The position numbers and the translations under genes are program-made. From contig NZ_JACIJK010000010.1 of the NCBI RefSeq assembly GCF_014199305.1, positions 62,001-126,000 of the forward strand: DNA of 64,000 bases, written 5' to 3'. Source of the stretch: Sphingomonas aerophila. Lineage in GTDB: Bacteria; Pseudomonadota; Alphaproteobacteria; Sphingomonadales; Sphingomonadaceae. The first letter of the stretch is position 1. Each line of letters begins with the position of its first letter. The notes under the pieces are model-generated. The model searched no databases. It saw only the letters and a list, made by a program, of their open reading frames with translations, and had not been told where the DNA came from. Of this stretch, positions 16,897 through 26,384 are shown piece after piece.

Positions 16897-17910
16897 ATGC
16901 GTCGCCCGGTAACCCTGCTTCTTGTCACGGCGCTGGTGCTCGCAATCGTGCCTGGCTGGACCGGTGAGGCGCGCCTTCGCCTGTTAGGGCGTCGCGCGGA
17001 GGTGAAGGCGCGTGAAATTGCGCTCGATCCTGCCGACCCGGCGCACAATCGGCTGGGAGCGCTCGATTTCCTGGATGGCGTCGAACTGACCAGCCCTGAC
17101 CCGGCCTCTGGTGGATTTTCGGCGCTGCTGGTAGCGGGTCGGCGCGTGACGCTGCTCAGCGACGGCGGCAACGTCGTTGCCTTCACGCGTGCCGCGGACG
17201 GTCAGGTGATTGCACCTGCCTTCGCCAACTTGCCTGACGGGCCCGGGATCGGGTGGGACAAAGTTGACCGTGACAGCGAATCGCTCGCCTTCGACGCTGC
17301 GACGGGGCGGCTGTGGGTCGGGTTCGAAAAGTATAACATGATCATGCGCTTTGCCCCGGGCTTCGCACGCAGCGATGGCGCGGTCAGGCCTGTGGCCATG
17401 CGGAAGTGGCCCGATGCGGGTGGGCCCGAATCGCTGGTGCGGCTGCCGGACGGACGCTTCGTCTCGATCAGCGAATCGGCAAGGCCGCCGGCAAAGTCAT
17501 GGGGCGCGCGCGGTGGACGCGGTCAGGCGCGACAGGGGCTGATCTGGGCGGGTGATCCGGTCGACCCCGGACGGGAGCCTGCCCGCTTCACCTACATCGC
17601 GGAGGGCAAGTTCGATGTTGCGGACGCCGCGGCGCTGCCAGACGGGCGGTTGCTGGTCCTGGAGCGCGCATTCGACGCGCCATTCCGGTTTCACAACCGC
17701 ATTGTGCTGGTGCCGGCCGGTGCAGTTCGGCCGGGAGCCGTTGTGAAGGGGGCGTTGCTCGCCGAACTCGACGCGCCCTTGGTCCACGACAACTTCGAAG
17801 GGATCACAGCCACCCAGGAGGGCGCGGACACGGTGATCTGGCTCGTTTCCGACGACAACCGCACACCGGTGCTCCAGCGCACGCTGCTGCTGCGCTTTCG
17901 CCTGCGCTAG
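16897..17910 (+). CDS. Phytase-like esterase (esterase-like activity of phytase family)
   Basis: 337 residues. ATG 16897 has AGAAGG at the right distance, and upstream starts in the same frame would overlap the divergent gene's promoter. N-terminal signal or anchor RPVTLLLVTALVLAIVPGWTG. The beta-propeller-like pattern of the family is visible: SLAFDAATGRLWVGFEKYN, ESLVRLPDGRFVSISE, DAAALPDGRLLVLER, and DNFEGITATQEG followed by WLVSDDN. It is likely periplasmic. The substrate is not evident, and genuine phytase activity is not implied. Confidence 0.75.
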   Translation: MRRPVTLLLVTALVLAIVPGWTGEARLRLLGRRAEVKAREIALDPADPAHNRLGALDFLDGVELTSPDPASGGFSALLVAGRRVTLLSDGGNVVAFTRAADGQVIAPAFANLPDGPGIGWDKVDRDSESLAFDAATGRLWVGFEKYNMIMRFAPGFARSDGAVRPVAMRKWPDAGGPESLVRLPDGRFVSISESARPPAKSWGARGGRGQARQGLIWAGDPVDPGREPARFTYIAEGKFDVADAAALPDGRLLVLERAFDAPFRFHNRIVLVPAGAVRPGAVVKGALLAELDAPLVHDNFEGITATQEGADTVIWLVSDDNRTPVLQRTLLLRFRLR

Positions 17911-17932
17911 ATCGATGATCGCTCAAACGACT

Positions 17933-17962
17933 ACGGCCCGCCGCCCGAAGGTGGCAGGCCGT
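17933..17962. terminator. Bidirectional terminator hairpin between esterase gene and rpmB
   Basis: ACGGCC at 17933 pairs with GGCCGT ending at 17962, continuing inward with GCC/GGC and CC/GG around a CGAA loop (17946-17949). It lies between two convergent genes, 22 bp after one stop and 20 bp after the other. The plus-strand side continues with TTGT. Confidence 0.65.
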
Positions 17963-17982
17963 TGTATCAGGAACGCGTCAGC

Positions 17983-18285
17983 TTAAGCGGCGACGGGCTC
18001 GGCCGCAGCAAGCTTCTTCACGATGTCGCGCTTCAGCCGGCGGCAACGCAGCGACAGCTTGTCGTCGGACGTCTTGACCAGCCAGTTATCCAGGCCGCCA
18101 TTGTGCTCGACGGAGCGAAGCCCGTGCGTCGACACACGCAGGCGCACGCTGGTTTCGAGAGCGTCGGACAGCAGCGTGACATTCTGCAGGTTGGGCAAGA
18201 AGGTCCGCTTGGTCTTGTTATTGGCGTGGGAAACGTTGTTACCCACCTGCCGGCCCTTGCCGGTCAGCTCGCAGATGCGCGACAT
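17983..18285 (-). CDS. rpmB: 50S ribosomal protein L28
   Basis: 100 residues. Canonical start [27 protein letters not shown] and the alphaproteobacterial extension with [20 protein letters not shown]. It is a component of the large ribosomal subunit near the peptidyl-transferase exit region. Monocistronic, with a strong hairpin downstream. Confidence 0.97.
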   Translation of the reverse strand: MSRICELTGKGRQVGNNVSHANNKTKRTFLPNLQNVTLLSDALETSVRLRVSTHGLRSVEHNGGLDNWLVKTSDDKLSLRCRRLKRDIVKKLAAAEPVAA

Positions 18286-18427
18286 GACTGTTGATCCTGG
18301 TCGTCGTTGGACGGAAAGGCTGCGCCCCTACCGACCGGGTGCGCAAAGGTCAACCGTTGGCGTGCAACTTGCCCCGGATGACGGCGTTGTTACGGGCACG
18401 AACCGTTTTAGGGAAGGCTTGAAAGCG

Positions 18428-18649
18428 ATGCGCGTGATTCTGGTATTGCTTGGCCTGGGGCTGCTGATCGTCGCAGGATTGCTGATGACGGGGATGCTCA
18501 GCATCGACCAGACTCGTTCGGCCGTGGTGCAGGCGCCCGAGTTCCGCGCGGACATGGGGAAGGTGACGGTAGGATCGGAAAAGAAGACGGTGGAGGTTCC
18601 CCGCATCAACGTTGAAAAGGCCGGGAACACCGCCCAGCCGGCGCAATAG
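18428..18649 (+). CDS. Small single-pass membrane protein, unknown function
   Basis: 73 residues, ATG 18428. GGGAAGG at 18411-18417 is a somewhat distant ribosome site. One transmembrane helix (VILVLLGLGLLIVAGLLMTGML) is followed by a short hydrophilic tail (VTVGSEKKTVEVPRINVEKAG). I do not recognise the family, although similar short proteins are common in sphingomonads. It ends 37 bp before tadA and may be co-transcribed with it. Confidence 0.6.
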   Translation: MRVILVLLGLGLLIVAGLLMTGMLSIDQTRSAVVQAPEFRADMGKVTVGSEKKTVEVPRINVEKAGNTAQPAQ

Positions 18650-18686
18650 CTTTACGACCCGGGCCCCGCCGGCCAAGAGCGGGGCC

Positions 18687-19136
18687 ATGTTTCCCTTGCC
18701 TCAGCCGATGAAGATGGCGCTGGCCGCTGCGCGTGACGCGGCAGCGGCGGGGGAAGTGCCTGTCGGTGCGGCACTGGTCCACCGGGGGCAGGTCATCGCG
18801 CTGACCGCCAATGCGCCCCGGGCGCTGTGCGACCCGACGGCCCATGCCGAGATGCTGGCGATACGCGAAGGTGCGGCCCGGTTGGGGCGCGAGCGGCTGG
18901 AAGATTGCGACCTGTGGGTGACGCTGGAGCCGTGCGCGATGTGCGCGGGGGCGATTGCCCATGCCCGCGTGAGCCGGCTTTATTACGGCGCCCCCGATCC
19001 CAAGGGCGGCGCCGTGGAGCATGGGCCCCGCTTCTTCGGTCAGCCGACCTGCCATCACCGGCCGGAGATCTATTCGGGGATAGGCGAAGCCGAGGCCGGA
19101 GCGCTGTTGCGGGACTTCTTCACCGCTCGTCGATGA
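18687..19136 (+). CDS. tadA: tRNA-specific adenosine deaminase
   Basis: 149 residues. It deaminates A34 to inosine in the anticodon of tRNA-Arg(ACG), allowing wobble decoding. Zinc and proton-shuttle motif HAE in PTAHAEMLAIREG, and PCxxC in LEPCAMCAGAIAHARV, are both intact. The usual C-terminal FFTARR end is present. I use ATG 18687 because an earlier in-frame ATG (18612) would overlap the preceding small gene, and family members begin near here. Confidence 0.95.
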   Translation: MFPLPQPMKMALAAARDAAAAGEVPVGAALVHRGQVIALTANAPRALCDPTAHAEMLAIREGAARLGRERLEDCDLWVTLEPCAMCAGAIAHARVSRLYYGAPDPKGGAVEHGPRFFGQPTCHHRPEIYSGIGEAEAGALLRDFFTARR

Positions 19137-19142
19137 TGAGAG

Positions 19143-19175
19143 GCACCCGGCGCGGCATTCCAGCCGGCCGGGCGC
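19143..19175. terminator. Likely bidirectional terminator hairpin
   Basis: GCACCCGGC (19143-19151) pairs with GCCGGGCGC (19167-19175) with one A-C mismatch. It sits between the convergent tadA and OmpA-like genes. No U-tract is evident. Confidence 0.45.
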
Positions 19176-19181
19176 GATGGA

Positions 19182-19862
19182 TCAGCCCTGCACGTCGGCC
19201 TGGGTGATCGGCACCAACTTGATTTCCACGCGGCGGTTGGCTGCACGGCCCGCGTCGGTGTCGTTGGACGCGATCGGCTGGGTTTCGCCATAGCCACGGG
19301 TGGCAATCCGGGCGGTCTGGACGCCGTGCCCGGCGAGGTAATCGGCGACTGCCGTCGCGCGCCGTTGCGACAGGCCGAGATTATAATCGTCGCTGCCGGT
19401 CGAATCGGTGTGGCCGTACACGTCGACAAAGGTTTCGTTGTACTGCGACAGCGTGCCGGCGACCTGATCCAGCGTCCGGCGAAACTGCGGCTGCACGTCC
19501 GAGCTGTCATAGGCGAAGGTGATGCCCGACGGGATATTGAGTACCAGGTTGTCGCCCTGGCGGATCACCTGAACATCGGTGCCAGCGGTGCGGGCGCGCA
19601 GGTCGCGCTCCTGCTTGTCCATGTACGCGCCGATACCTGCGCCAGCGAGGCCGCCAAGACCCGCGCCCACCAGCTTCTCCGTCCGATCGCGCCGTCCACC
19701 GACCAGGTCGCCCAGCAGATAGCCGCCTAGCGCACCGCCGATGCCGCCAATGGCGGTCTTGCTGATCCGCCGTTCGCCCGTCTGGGGATCGGTCGTACAG
19801 GCCGTGGTCGTGCCAAGCAGGGCCAACAGGGCCGCGGCGGCAACGGATTTGGTACGCAACAT
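19182..19862 (-). CDS. OmpA-family peptidoglycan-binding lipoprotein with glycine zipper
   Basis: 226 residues. ATG 19862 is fixed by AAGGAGG a few bases upstream. Signal peptide LRTKSVAAAALLALLGTTTAC with Cys at the lipoprotein position, although the -3 residue is Thr rather than Leu. A glycine-zipper region follows (IGGIGGALGGYLLGDLVGG and GAGLGGLAGAGIGAYM). The C-terminal OmpA domain has VDVYGHTDSTGSDDYNLGLSQRRA, the diaminopimelate-binding signature. It probably tethers the outer membrane to peptidoglycan (YiaD-like). It is divergent from the CNNM/CBS gene. Confidence 0.9.
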   Translation of the reverse strand: MLRTKSVAAAALLALLGTTTACTTDPQTGERRISKTAIGGIGGALGGYLLGDLVGGRRDRTEKLVGAGLGGLAGAGIGAYMDKQERDLRARTAGTDVQVIRQGDNLVLNIPSGITFAYDSSDVQPQFRRTLDQVAGTLSQYNETFVDVYGHTDSTGSDDYNLGLSQRRATAVADYLAGHGVQTARIATRGYGETQPIASNDTDAGRAANRRVEIKLVPITQADVQG

Positions 19863-19970
19863 CGAGTATTCCTCCTTTTTGTTCGGGAAAACCGAAACGG
19901 CGGTGCGATTGTTCCGGACGCGCACCGATCCCGCGAAGGGCGTTGCCTCGTCCGCCATGCTCGGGCAAGG

Positions 19971-21287
19971 ATGCTTCCCAAGCCAATGGCACCTCCTTTC
20001 CCCTGGACTGACGTTTTCATCATTCTCGCGCTGGTTGCGCTGAATGGTGTGTTCTCGATGAGCGAACTCGCCATCGTTTCCGCTCGCAAGGCGCGGATGG
20101 AGGCGCTTGCCCGGGCCGGAAGCCGCGGTGCGCGCACTGCCATCGAGCTTGCTGCCGATCCCGGCAAGTTCCTGTCCACCGTGCAAATCGGCATCACACT
20201 GATTGGCGTCATCTCGGGCGCTTATTCGGGCGCGAGCCTGGGCGGCCCCGTGGCCATTCGCCTGCAGGGGCTTGGCTTTGTGCCGAGCACTGCCGAGACG
20301 CTTGGTTTCGCGCTGGTGATCGGGGTCACGACCTTTGCATCGCTGGTGATCGGCGAACTAGTTCCCAAGCAATTCGCACTCCGCAACCCAGAGCCGATCG
20401 CGGCGGCGATGGCGCTGCCGATGCGCTGGTTGTCGATTGGAACGGCGCCGATCGTATGGCTGCTCGATTCAACCAGCGGCGCGCTGTTTCGGCTGCTCGG
20501 GCTGAAACGCGAGGCGGAGGATCAGGTAACGGCCGAGGAACTCCACCTCGTCGTCGCGGAAGCGTCGAAATCGGGCGTGATCGAGGAGCATGAACGCTCG
20601 ATCATCTCGGGCGTGGTGCGGCTGGCGGATCGTCCGGTGCGCGAGGTGATGACCCCGCGAACGGAGGTCGACTGGCTGGATTGCACGCTGGACGAGGCAG
20701 GCGTTCGGGCGTCCCTGCTGGACACGCCGCACACGCGCTTGCCGGTGTGTGATGGCTCCATCGACGCGGTGGTTGGCGTCGTGCAGGCACGTGACATCGC
20801 CACCGCGTTGTTCCGGGGCGAGCCGCTCGACCTGCGTCGCCTGATGCGCAAGGCACCGGTCGTGATCGACCAGATCGACGCGATGGATGCCTTGACCGCC
20901 CTGCGGGAGGCTGAAGTGCCAATGGCGCTGATCCATGACGAATATGGACATTTTGAAGGGATCGTGACCCCGGCGGATCTGCTCGCGGCGATCGCGGGGG
21001 CCTTTGCTTCGGACGCGGACCCGGACGAAACGCCGGCGATTGTCGAGCGGGAGGATGGGTCACTGCTGGTCGCAGGGACAGCCGCGGCCGACCTGCTGGC
21101 TGAGCGTCTGGGGCTGGACCTGGACGAGGACCGCGACTTCGCCACCGTTGCCGGGTTGGCGCTGGACGTGCTGAAGCATCTGCCGGACGAGGGTGAGTAT
21201 TTCAGCCTTCAGGGCTGGCGATTCGAGGTGATCGACCTGGACGGCCGGCGGATCGACAAGCTGCTGGTCAGCGCCGAGGAGCGCTGA
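19971..21287 (+). CDS. CNNM/CBS-domain hemolysin-family transporter (CorC/HlyC-type)
   Basis: 438 residues. N-terminal CNNM (DUF21) membrane domain with hydrophobic segments about 10-30, 65-90, 105-130 and 140-160 (VFIILALVALNGVFSMSELAIVSARK is typical). Two CBS domains (about 215-330, VREVMTPRTEVDWL and IHDEYGHFEGIVTPADLLAAI) precede a C-terminal CorC_HlyC domain (GWRFEVIDLDGRRIDKLLV). Family members act in Mg2+/Co2+ efflux or membrane ion homeostasis. Start is uncertain: ATG 19971 directly abuts AAGG, while ATG 19986 gives the family-like MAPPFPW start but lacks good spacing. Confidence 0.9.
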   Translation: MLPKPMAPPFPWTDVFIILALVALNGVFSMSELAIVSARKARMEALARAGSRGARTAIELAADPGKFLSTVQIGITLIGVISGAYSGASLGGPVAIRLQGLGFVPSTAETLGFALVIGVTTFASLVIGELVPKQFALRNPEPIAAAMALPMRWLSIGTAPIVWLLDSTSGALFRLLGLKREAEDQVTAEELHLVVAEASKSGVIEEHERSIISGVVRLADRPVREVMTPRTEVDWLDCTLDEAGVRASLLDTPHTRLPVCDGSIDAVVGVVQARDIATALFRGEPLDLRRLMRKAPVVIDQIDAMDALTALREAEVPMALIHDEYGHFEGIVTPADLLAAIAGAFASDADPDETPAIVEREDGSLLVAGTAAADLLAERLGLDLDEDRDFATVAGLALDVLKHLPDEGEYFSLQGWRFEVIDLDGRRIDKLLVSAEER

Positions 21288-21326
21288 CGGGTGCCGCCCG
21301 CCGGCCAGTGAGATCGCGCGGCTGGG

Positions 21327-21467
21327 CTATTTGTGGCCGCCGTGACCCGCGTTCTGGTTGTTGTTGCGGCTGTCGGTGTTGTTAGGATTATCCTGCTTCT
21401 TGTTGCCGCCGACATCGCCGTGGCTGCTGGTCTTGTGGAAGTCGCCCTTCTTCTTGTGGTCGGTCAT
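21327..21467 (-). CDS. Small hydrophilic Lys/His/Asn-rich protein
   Basis: 46 residues, ATG 21467 with GGAGAG six bases upstream. The sequence begins MTDHKKKGDFHKTSSHGD and continues Asn/Gln/Gly-rich to GHGGHK. It has 8 Lys or Arg and 5 His, no hydrophobic core, and is presumably disordered. Such small polar proteins are common in alphaproteobacterial stress regulons. It lies 35 bp downstream of the GT4 gene on the same strand and may be the last gene of that operon. Function unknown. Confidence 0.6.
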   Translation of the reverse strand: MTDHKKKGDFHKTSSHGDVGGNKKQDNPNNTDSRNNNQNAGHGGHK

Positions 21468-21502
21468 GATACGCTCTCCTTGGGCCGGAAGAACGCGCCA
21501 CG

Positions 21503-22510
21503 TCAGCCGAGGATGCGCCGGTAGAGCGCCAGATACTCGTCAGCCATGCGATCAACGCTGAAGCGCTGTTCGGCGGCCCGGCGGCAGGCAGCCCGGTCGA
21601 TGCCATCCAATTGCCCAATGGCCTCGATCGCTTCGGCGCTGTTGTTGACCAGAAATCCGGTGACGCCATGCCCGATCAACTCGGGCATCGAGCCCCGGTT
21701 GGTGGCGATCACGGGCGTGCCGCAAGCGAGCGCCTCGGCCACCGACAACCCGAATGGCTCATCGAAGTTGATGAGGTGCAGCAGCGCCTTCGCCCCGCCC
21801 AGGGCCCGCACCCGCGCCTCCCCACCGAGCGGGCCGTCATAGCGGATCTGATCCCCGTCGATCAGCGGCTCCACCTGCTCGCGGTAATAGCCCTCATCCT
21901 GGACGATACCGGCCATCAGCAGCCGCCGTCCGGTTGCCTTGGCGACGTCGATCGCCTCGCGGGCGCCCTTGTCGGGGTGAATGCGGCCAAAGAACAACAG
22001 GTCCTCGCTGCCCTGCGGATCAAACGGGAAGTCGACGATCGGGATGCCGTGGTGGATCGTGGCGGCGTAGCGAAGTTGCGGCGAGCGGTCGGCCTGCGAG
22101 ATCGCGACATAATGCACCCTGTCCTCATAGGGCTTGTACATCGGCAGGATGCGGTCGGACGAGAAGCCGTGGATGGTGGTCACCATCGGCGTCGGCACCA
22201 GGTGCGAAAAGGCGTGGGCGGGAAAATCCGCCTGATTGTGGATCAGGTCGAACTCGCCAGCACGATCAAACAGATGGGCCAGGTGACGAAATTCCCAGAC
22301 CTTGGCATCGACGGCGGGATCCTCCGAATAGCCGGCTGGCACCACCGCGGCGAGCGTGCCGGCGGTGATGCTGTCCTGCGTCGCAAACAGCGTCACATTG
22401 ATCCCCTTGGCGACCAGCGCTTCGGTCAGAAGGCTCGTGACCAGCTCCCATGGGCCATAGTGCCGTGGCGGGGTGCGCCACGAAATCGGGGCAAGCATCG
22501 CGATCTTCAT
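21503..22510 (-). CDS. Glycosyltransferase family 4 protein
   Basis: 335 residues, ATG 22510, where the family-typical MKIAMLAPISWRTPPRHYGPWE begins. GT-B fold: N-terminal acceptor domain to about 165, then C-terminal donor domain with LLFFGRIHPDKGAREAID and the EX7E-like EPFGLSVAEALACGTPVIAT. It transfers a nucleotide-activated sugar, with acceptor unknown. It is the third gene of the GH130–GH13–GT4 run, 77 bp after the GH13 stop. Context suggests synthesis or remodelling of a soluble or storage oligosaccharide. Confidence 0.85.
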   Translation of the reverse strand: MKIAMLAPISWRTPPRHYGPWELVTSLLTEALVAKGINVTLFATQDSITAGTLAAVVPAGYSEDPAVDAKVWEFRHLAHLFDRAGEFDLIHNQADFPAHAFSHLVPTPMVTTIHGFSSDRILPMYKPYEDRVHYVAISQADRSPQLRYAATIHHGIPIVDFPFDPQGSEDLLFFGRIHPDKGAREAIDVAKATGRRLLMAGIVQDEGYYREQVEPLIDGDQIRYDGPLGGEARVRALGGAKALLHLINFDEPFGLSVAEALACGTPVIATNRGSMPELIGHGVTGFLVNNSAEAIEAIGQLDGIDRAACRRAAEQRFSVDRMADEYLALYRRILG

Positions 22511-22587
22511 TGGCCGGCTTTGGCGTTGATGGCGGCTATCGCCAACCTCTTTGTGTCCACGGGCTGCGGCCTGTCGCAGAACACCGG

Positions 22588-24228
<1,641 letters not shown>

Positions 24229-24277
24229 GGCTTCTTTCCTTGTGCCGCGGCGTCACGACGACCCGGGGGCGGGACTC

Positions 24278-25393
24278 CTAGGCAAAGCGGGACCTGGGAA
24301 CATAGGTGATCCGGCACGCGAGGTCGGCCTCCCCTGATGCGACGATCCAGTCGTCTCCGGCGTCGACCATCCCGGTTGAAAAAACGACCGGGGTGGGCAG
24401 GTAGAGCCGGTCGGCCATCGACGCGGTCAACGCGGGGTTCGCCTCGATCAGCGGCGTGTCGTCCTCGATGCGGAGCACGCGTCCCGGATCATCCCGGTCG
24501 TGGAGCGCCCAAAAGCTGCGATAAATGCCGACGGTCTCGCGCCGCTCCACACCGTGCCAGATGTGAAGCCAGCCATCGTTGGTCTGGACGGGCGGGGTGC
24601 CGCCGCCGACCTTCATGGCGCTGATCGACCCTTTTCGCGCGCGGATGCCGGGCGCTTCCATCGGCTTCCAGTGCAGCGCGTCGGGGGAGGTCGCGAGGTT
24701 GATCGAGGGGCCGCCGACATATGGAGCGTCCTCGGGATACGCGAAATAGACCTCTCCCAGTGGCCGGGTCAGCGCGACGAACTTGCCCGCGACCTTTCCC
24801 TGGAAAAACAGCATGTCCTTGTTCTGATGGTCGAGGATGATCCCCTGGAGCTGCCAGTCAAGGCCGTTGCCGCTGGTGTGGAGCGCGGTGCAGTGCCGCT
24901 CCGCCGACACGGAACATTCCGTCATGTAGTAGCGGCCGTCGATCAGGCTGATCCGCGCATCCTCGACGCCATAGTCCTGCCAGGTCGCGGCAGGTTCGAT
25001 GGCGCGTTCATAGTGAACGGCCACCACCGAGCGGCCATCGGAAGACAGCTCCACGGGCAACAGCCAGGAGAGCGAGGTCAGCCCCAGCATCCGGTGAGCC
25101 AGGCCGCGCAGTTCGAACTGGCGGGGATCGCGCGTATCGACTCCGGCAAGGGAATGGCGGTCGAGCACATAGCCGTCGGGCGTCCAGCGGATGGCCCGGA
25201 CATGGGACCCGTCGATCGGCTCCGACAAGGCCTCGGCCACCCGTACCATCAGCAGCAGATTGCCTGTGGGCAGGCGAGTGAAACCCGGATTGAACGCGCC
25301 GAGCACGAAGGTAGGCTCGGCAATGCCACGGCGAAGCGGCGAGCGTGCAAGGTCCACGTCGTCGGGAGTGAAGATAAGGAAGTCATCGGGCAT
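24278..25393 (-). CDS. GH130-family glycoside phosphorylase/hydrolase
   Basis: 371 residues from ATG 25393 (MPDDFLIFTPDD). GH130 five-bladed propeller features: NPGFTRLPTGNLLLMVRV and the catalytic-loop region WQDYGVEDARISLIDGRYYMTEC with D145, then GGTPPVQTNDGWLHIWHGV. GH130 members phosphorolyse or hydrolyse beta-mannosides. The phosphate-binding residues that would distinguish a phosphorylase cannot be judged by eye. It is the first gene of the operon. An EcfG-type promoter at 25403-25428 leaves almost no leader before this ATG, and no ribosome site is seen, so the mRNA may be leaderless. Confidence 0.82.
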   Translation of the reverse strand: MPDDFLIFTPDDVDLARSPLRRGIAEPTFVLGAFNPGFTRLPTGNLLLMVRVAEALSEPIDGSHVRAIRWTPDGYVLDRHSLAGVDTRDPRQFELRGLAHRMLGLTSLSWLLPVELSSDGRSVVAVHYERAIEPAATWQDYGVEDARISLIDGRYYMTECSVSAERHCTALHTSGNGLDWQLQGIILDHQNKDMLFFQGKVAGKFVALTRPLGEVYFAYPEDAPYVGGPSINLATSPDALHWKPMEAPGIRARKGSISAMKVGGGTPPVQTNDGWLHIWHGVERRETVGIYRSFWALHDRDDPGRVLRIEDDTPLIEANPALTASMADRLYLPTPVVFSTGMVDAGDDWIVASGEADLACRITYVPRSRFA

Positions 25394-25402
25394 CGTGGGC
25401 GG

Positions 25403-25428
25403 AAACGGGCCCTGCACGCCTGTGTTCC
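25403..25428 (-). promoter_or_regulatory. EcfG-type (general stress response) promoter
   Basis: On the minus strand GGAAC (25428-25424), a 16-base spacer and CGTTT (25407-25403) match the alphaproteobacterial EcfG consensus GGAAC-N16/17-CGTT exactly. It faces the GH130 gene, whose ATG is 9 bases past the -10 element. Confidence 0.6.
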
Positions 25429-25550
25429 GCCGGCGTAGGCCTGAGTTCAGTCCTGACAAGGCGCGACGCGCCGGTAGTCAGGTCGTGTTCGGGCGCCGAA
25501 CTCGCCGGGGGCGGTTGCATTGTGCAGGGCGCGCAGTGACAAACCCCTTC

Positions 25551-26384
25551 ATGTCTCGACCCCGCCGCAGCGCCTTGTTTCTCCCAGCCTCAAACCCGCG
25601 TGCGATCGCGAAAGCACGGGGGCTGGATTGCGACGCGGTGATCCTGGACCTGGAGGATGCGGTCGCGCCGGACGCCAAGGCCGAGGCGCGAGCGGCCGCT
25701 GTTGAAGCGGTGCGCCAGGGCGACTGGGGTCATCGCGAAATCGTGGTGCGGGTGAACGCGGTCGAGACGGAGTGGGGCGCCACGGACCTCGCCGCTCTCG
25801 TGGGCAGCGGGATTGATGCGGTGTTGCTGCCCAAGCTGTCATCGCCCGATACGCTGGCGCAGGCCCGCGGCGCGCTGGGCGATCGCCCGGCCTTGTGGGC
25901 GATGATCGAAACGCCGCGTGGCGTGCTCGACCTGCCACGGATCGTCGATGCCGGGCAGGGCCTCGCCGTGCTGGTCGCGGGCACGAATGATCTTGCCAAG
26001 GAACTTCGCTGCCGACCGGGACCGGACCGCACGGCCCTGTTGCCGGCACTATCGCACATCGTGATCGCCGGCCGGGCTGCAGGGCTCATGGTGCTGGACG
26101 GGGTATCGAACGTGATCGGCGACCCGGATGCGGTGGAGGCGGAATGCCGACAGGGTCGCGACCTGGGCTTTGACGGCAAGTCACTGATCCACCCGAGCCA
26201 GATCGACCCCGCCAACCGCGTCTTCTCGCCCGACGAGGCAGAGGTCGAATGGGCGCGCAAGATAGTTGCCGCATTTGAAGGAGAGGAGCGCGGCGTGATC
26301 CGGCTGGATGGACAGATGGTGGAACGGCTTCATCTAGCCGATGCGGATCGCGTACTGAAGATTCACCGGGCTACCCGGCGATGA
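25551..26384 (+). CDS. CoA-ester lyase, HpcH/HpaI aldolase (CitE-like) family
   Basis: 277 residues. TIM-barrel lyase with family motifs RSALFLPASNPRAIAKA, DAVILDLEDAVAPDAKAEAR (metal site), IVVRVNAVETEWG, ALWAMIETPRGV, and GFDGKSLIHPSQI. Such stand-alone CitE-like proteins cleave or hydrolyse malyl-CoA, methylmalyl-CoA or citramalyl-CoA. No citrate-lyase alpha or gamma partner is present. GTG 25536, which has CAGGG before it, is an alternative start adding five residues. It overlaps the acylase gene by 4 bp. Confidence 0.85.
   Translation: MSRPRRSALFLPASNPRAIAKARGLDCDAVILDLEDAVAPDAKAEARAAAVEAVRQGDWGHREIVVRVNAVETEWGATDLAALVGSGIDAVLLPKLSSPDTLAQARGALGDRPALWAMIETPRGVLDLPRIVDAGQGLAVLVAGTNDLAKELRCRPGPDRTALLPALSHIVIAGRAAGLMVLDGVSNVIGDPDAVEAECRQGRDLGFDGKSLIHPSQIDPANRVFSPDEAEVEWARKIVAAFEGEERGVIRLDGQMVERLHLADADRVLKIHRATRR

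Noticed and set aside
19887..19915. GGAAC with CGGTTTT on the minus strand before the OmpA lipoprotein
   Set aside because: The -10 core is CGGT rather than CGTT at 16-base spacing, so I did not list it as an EcfG promoter.
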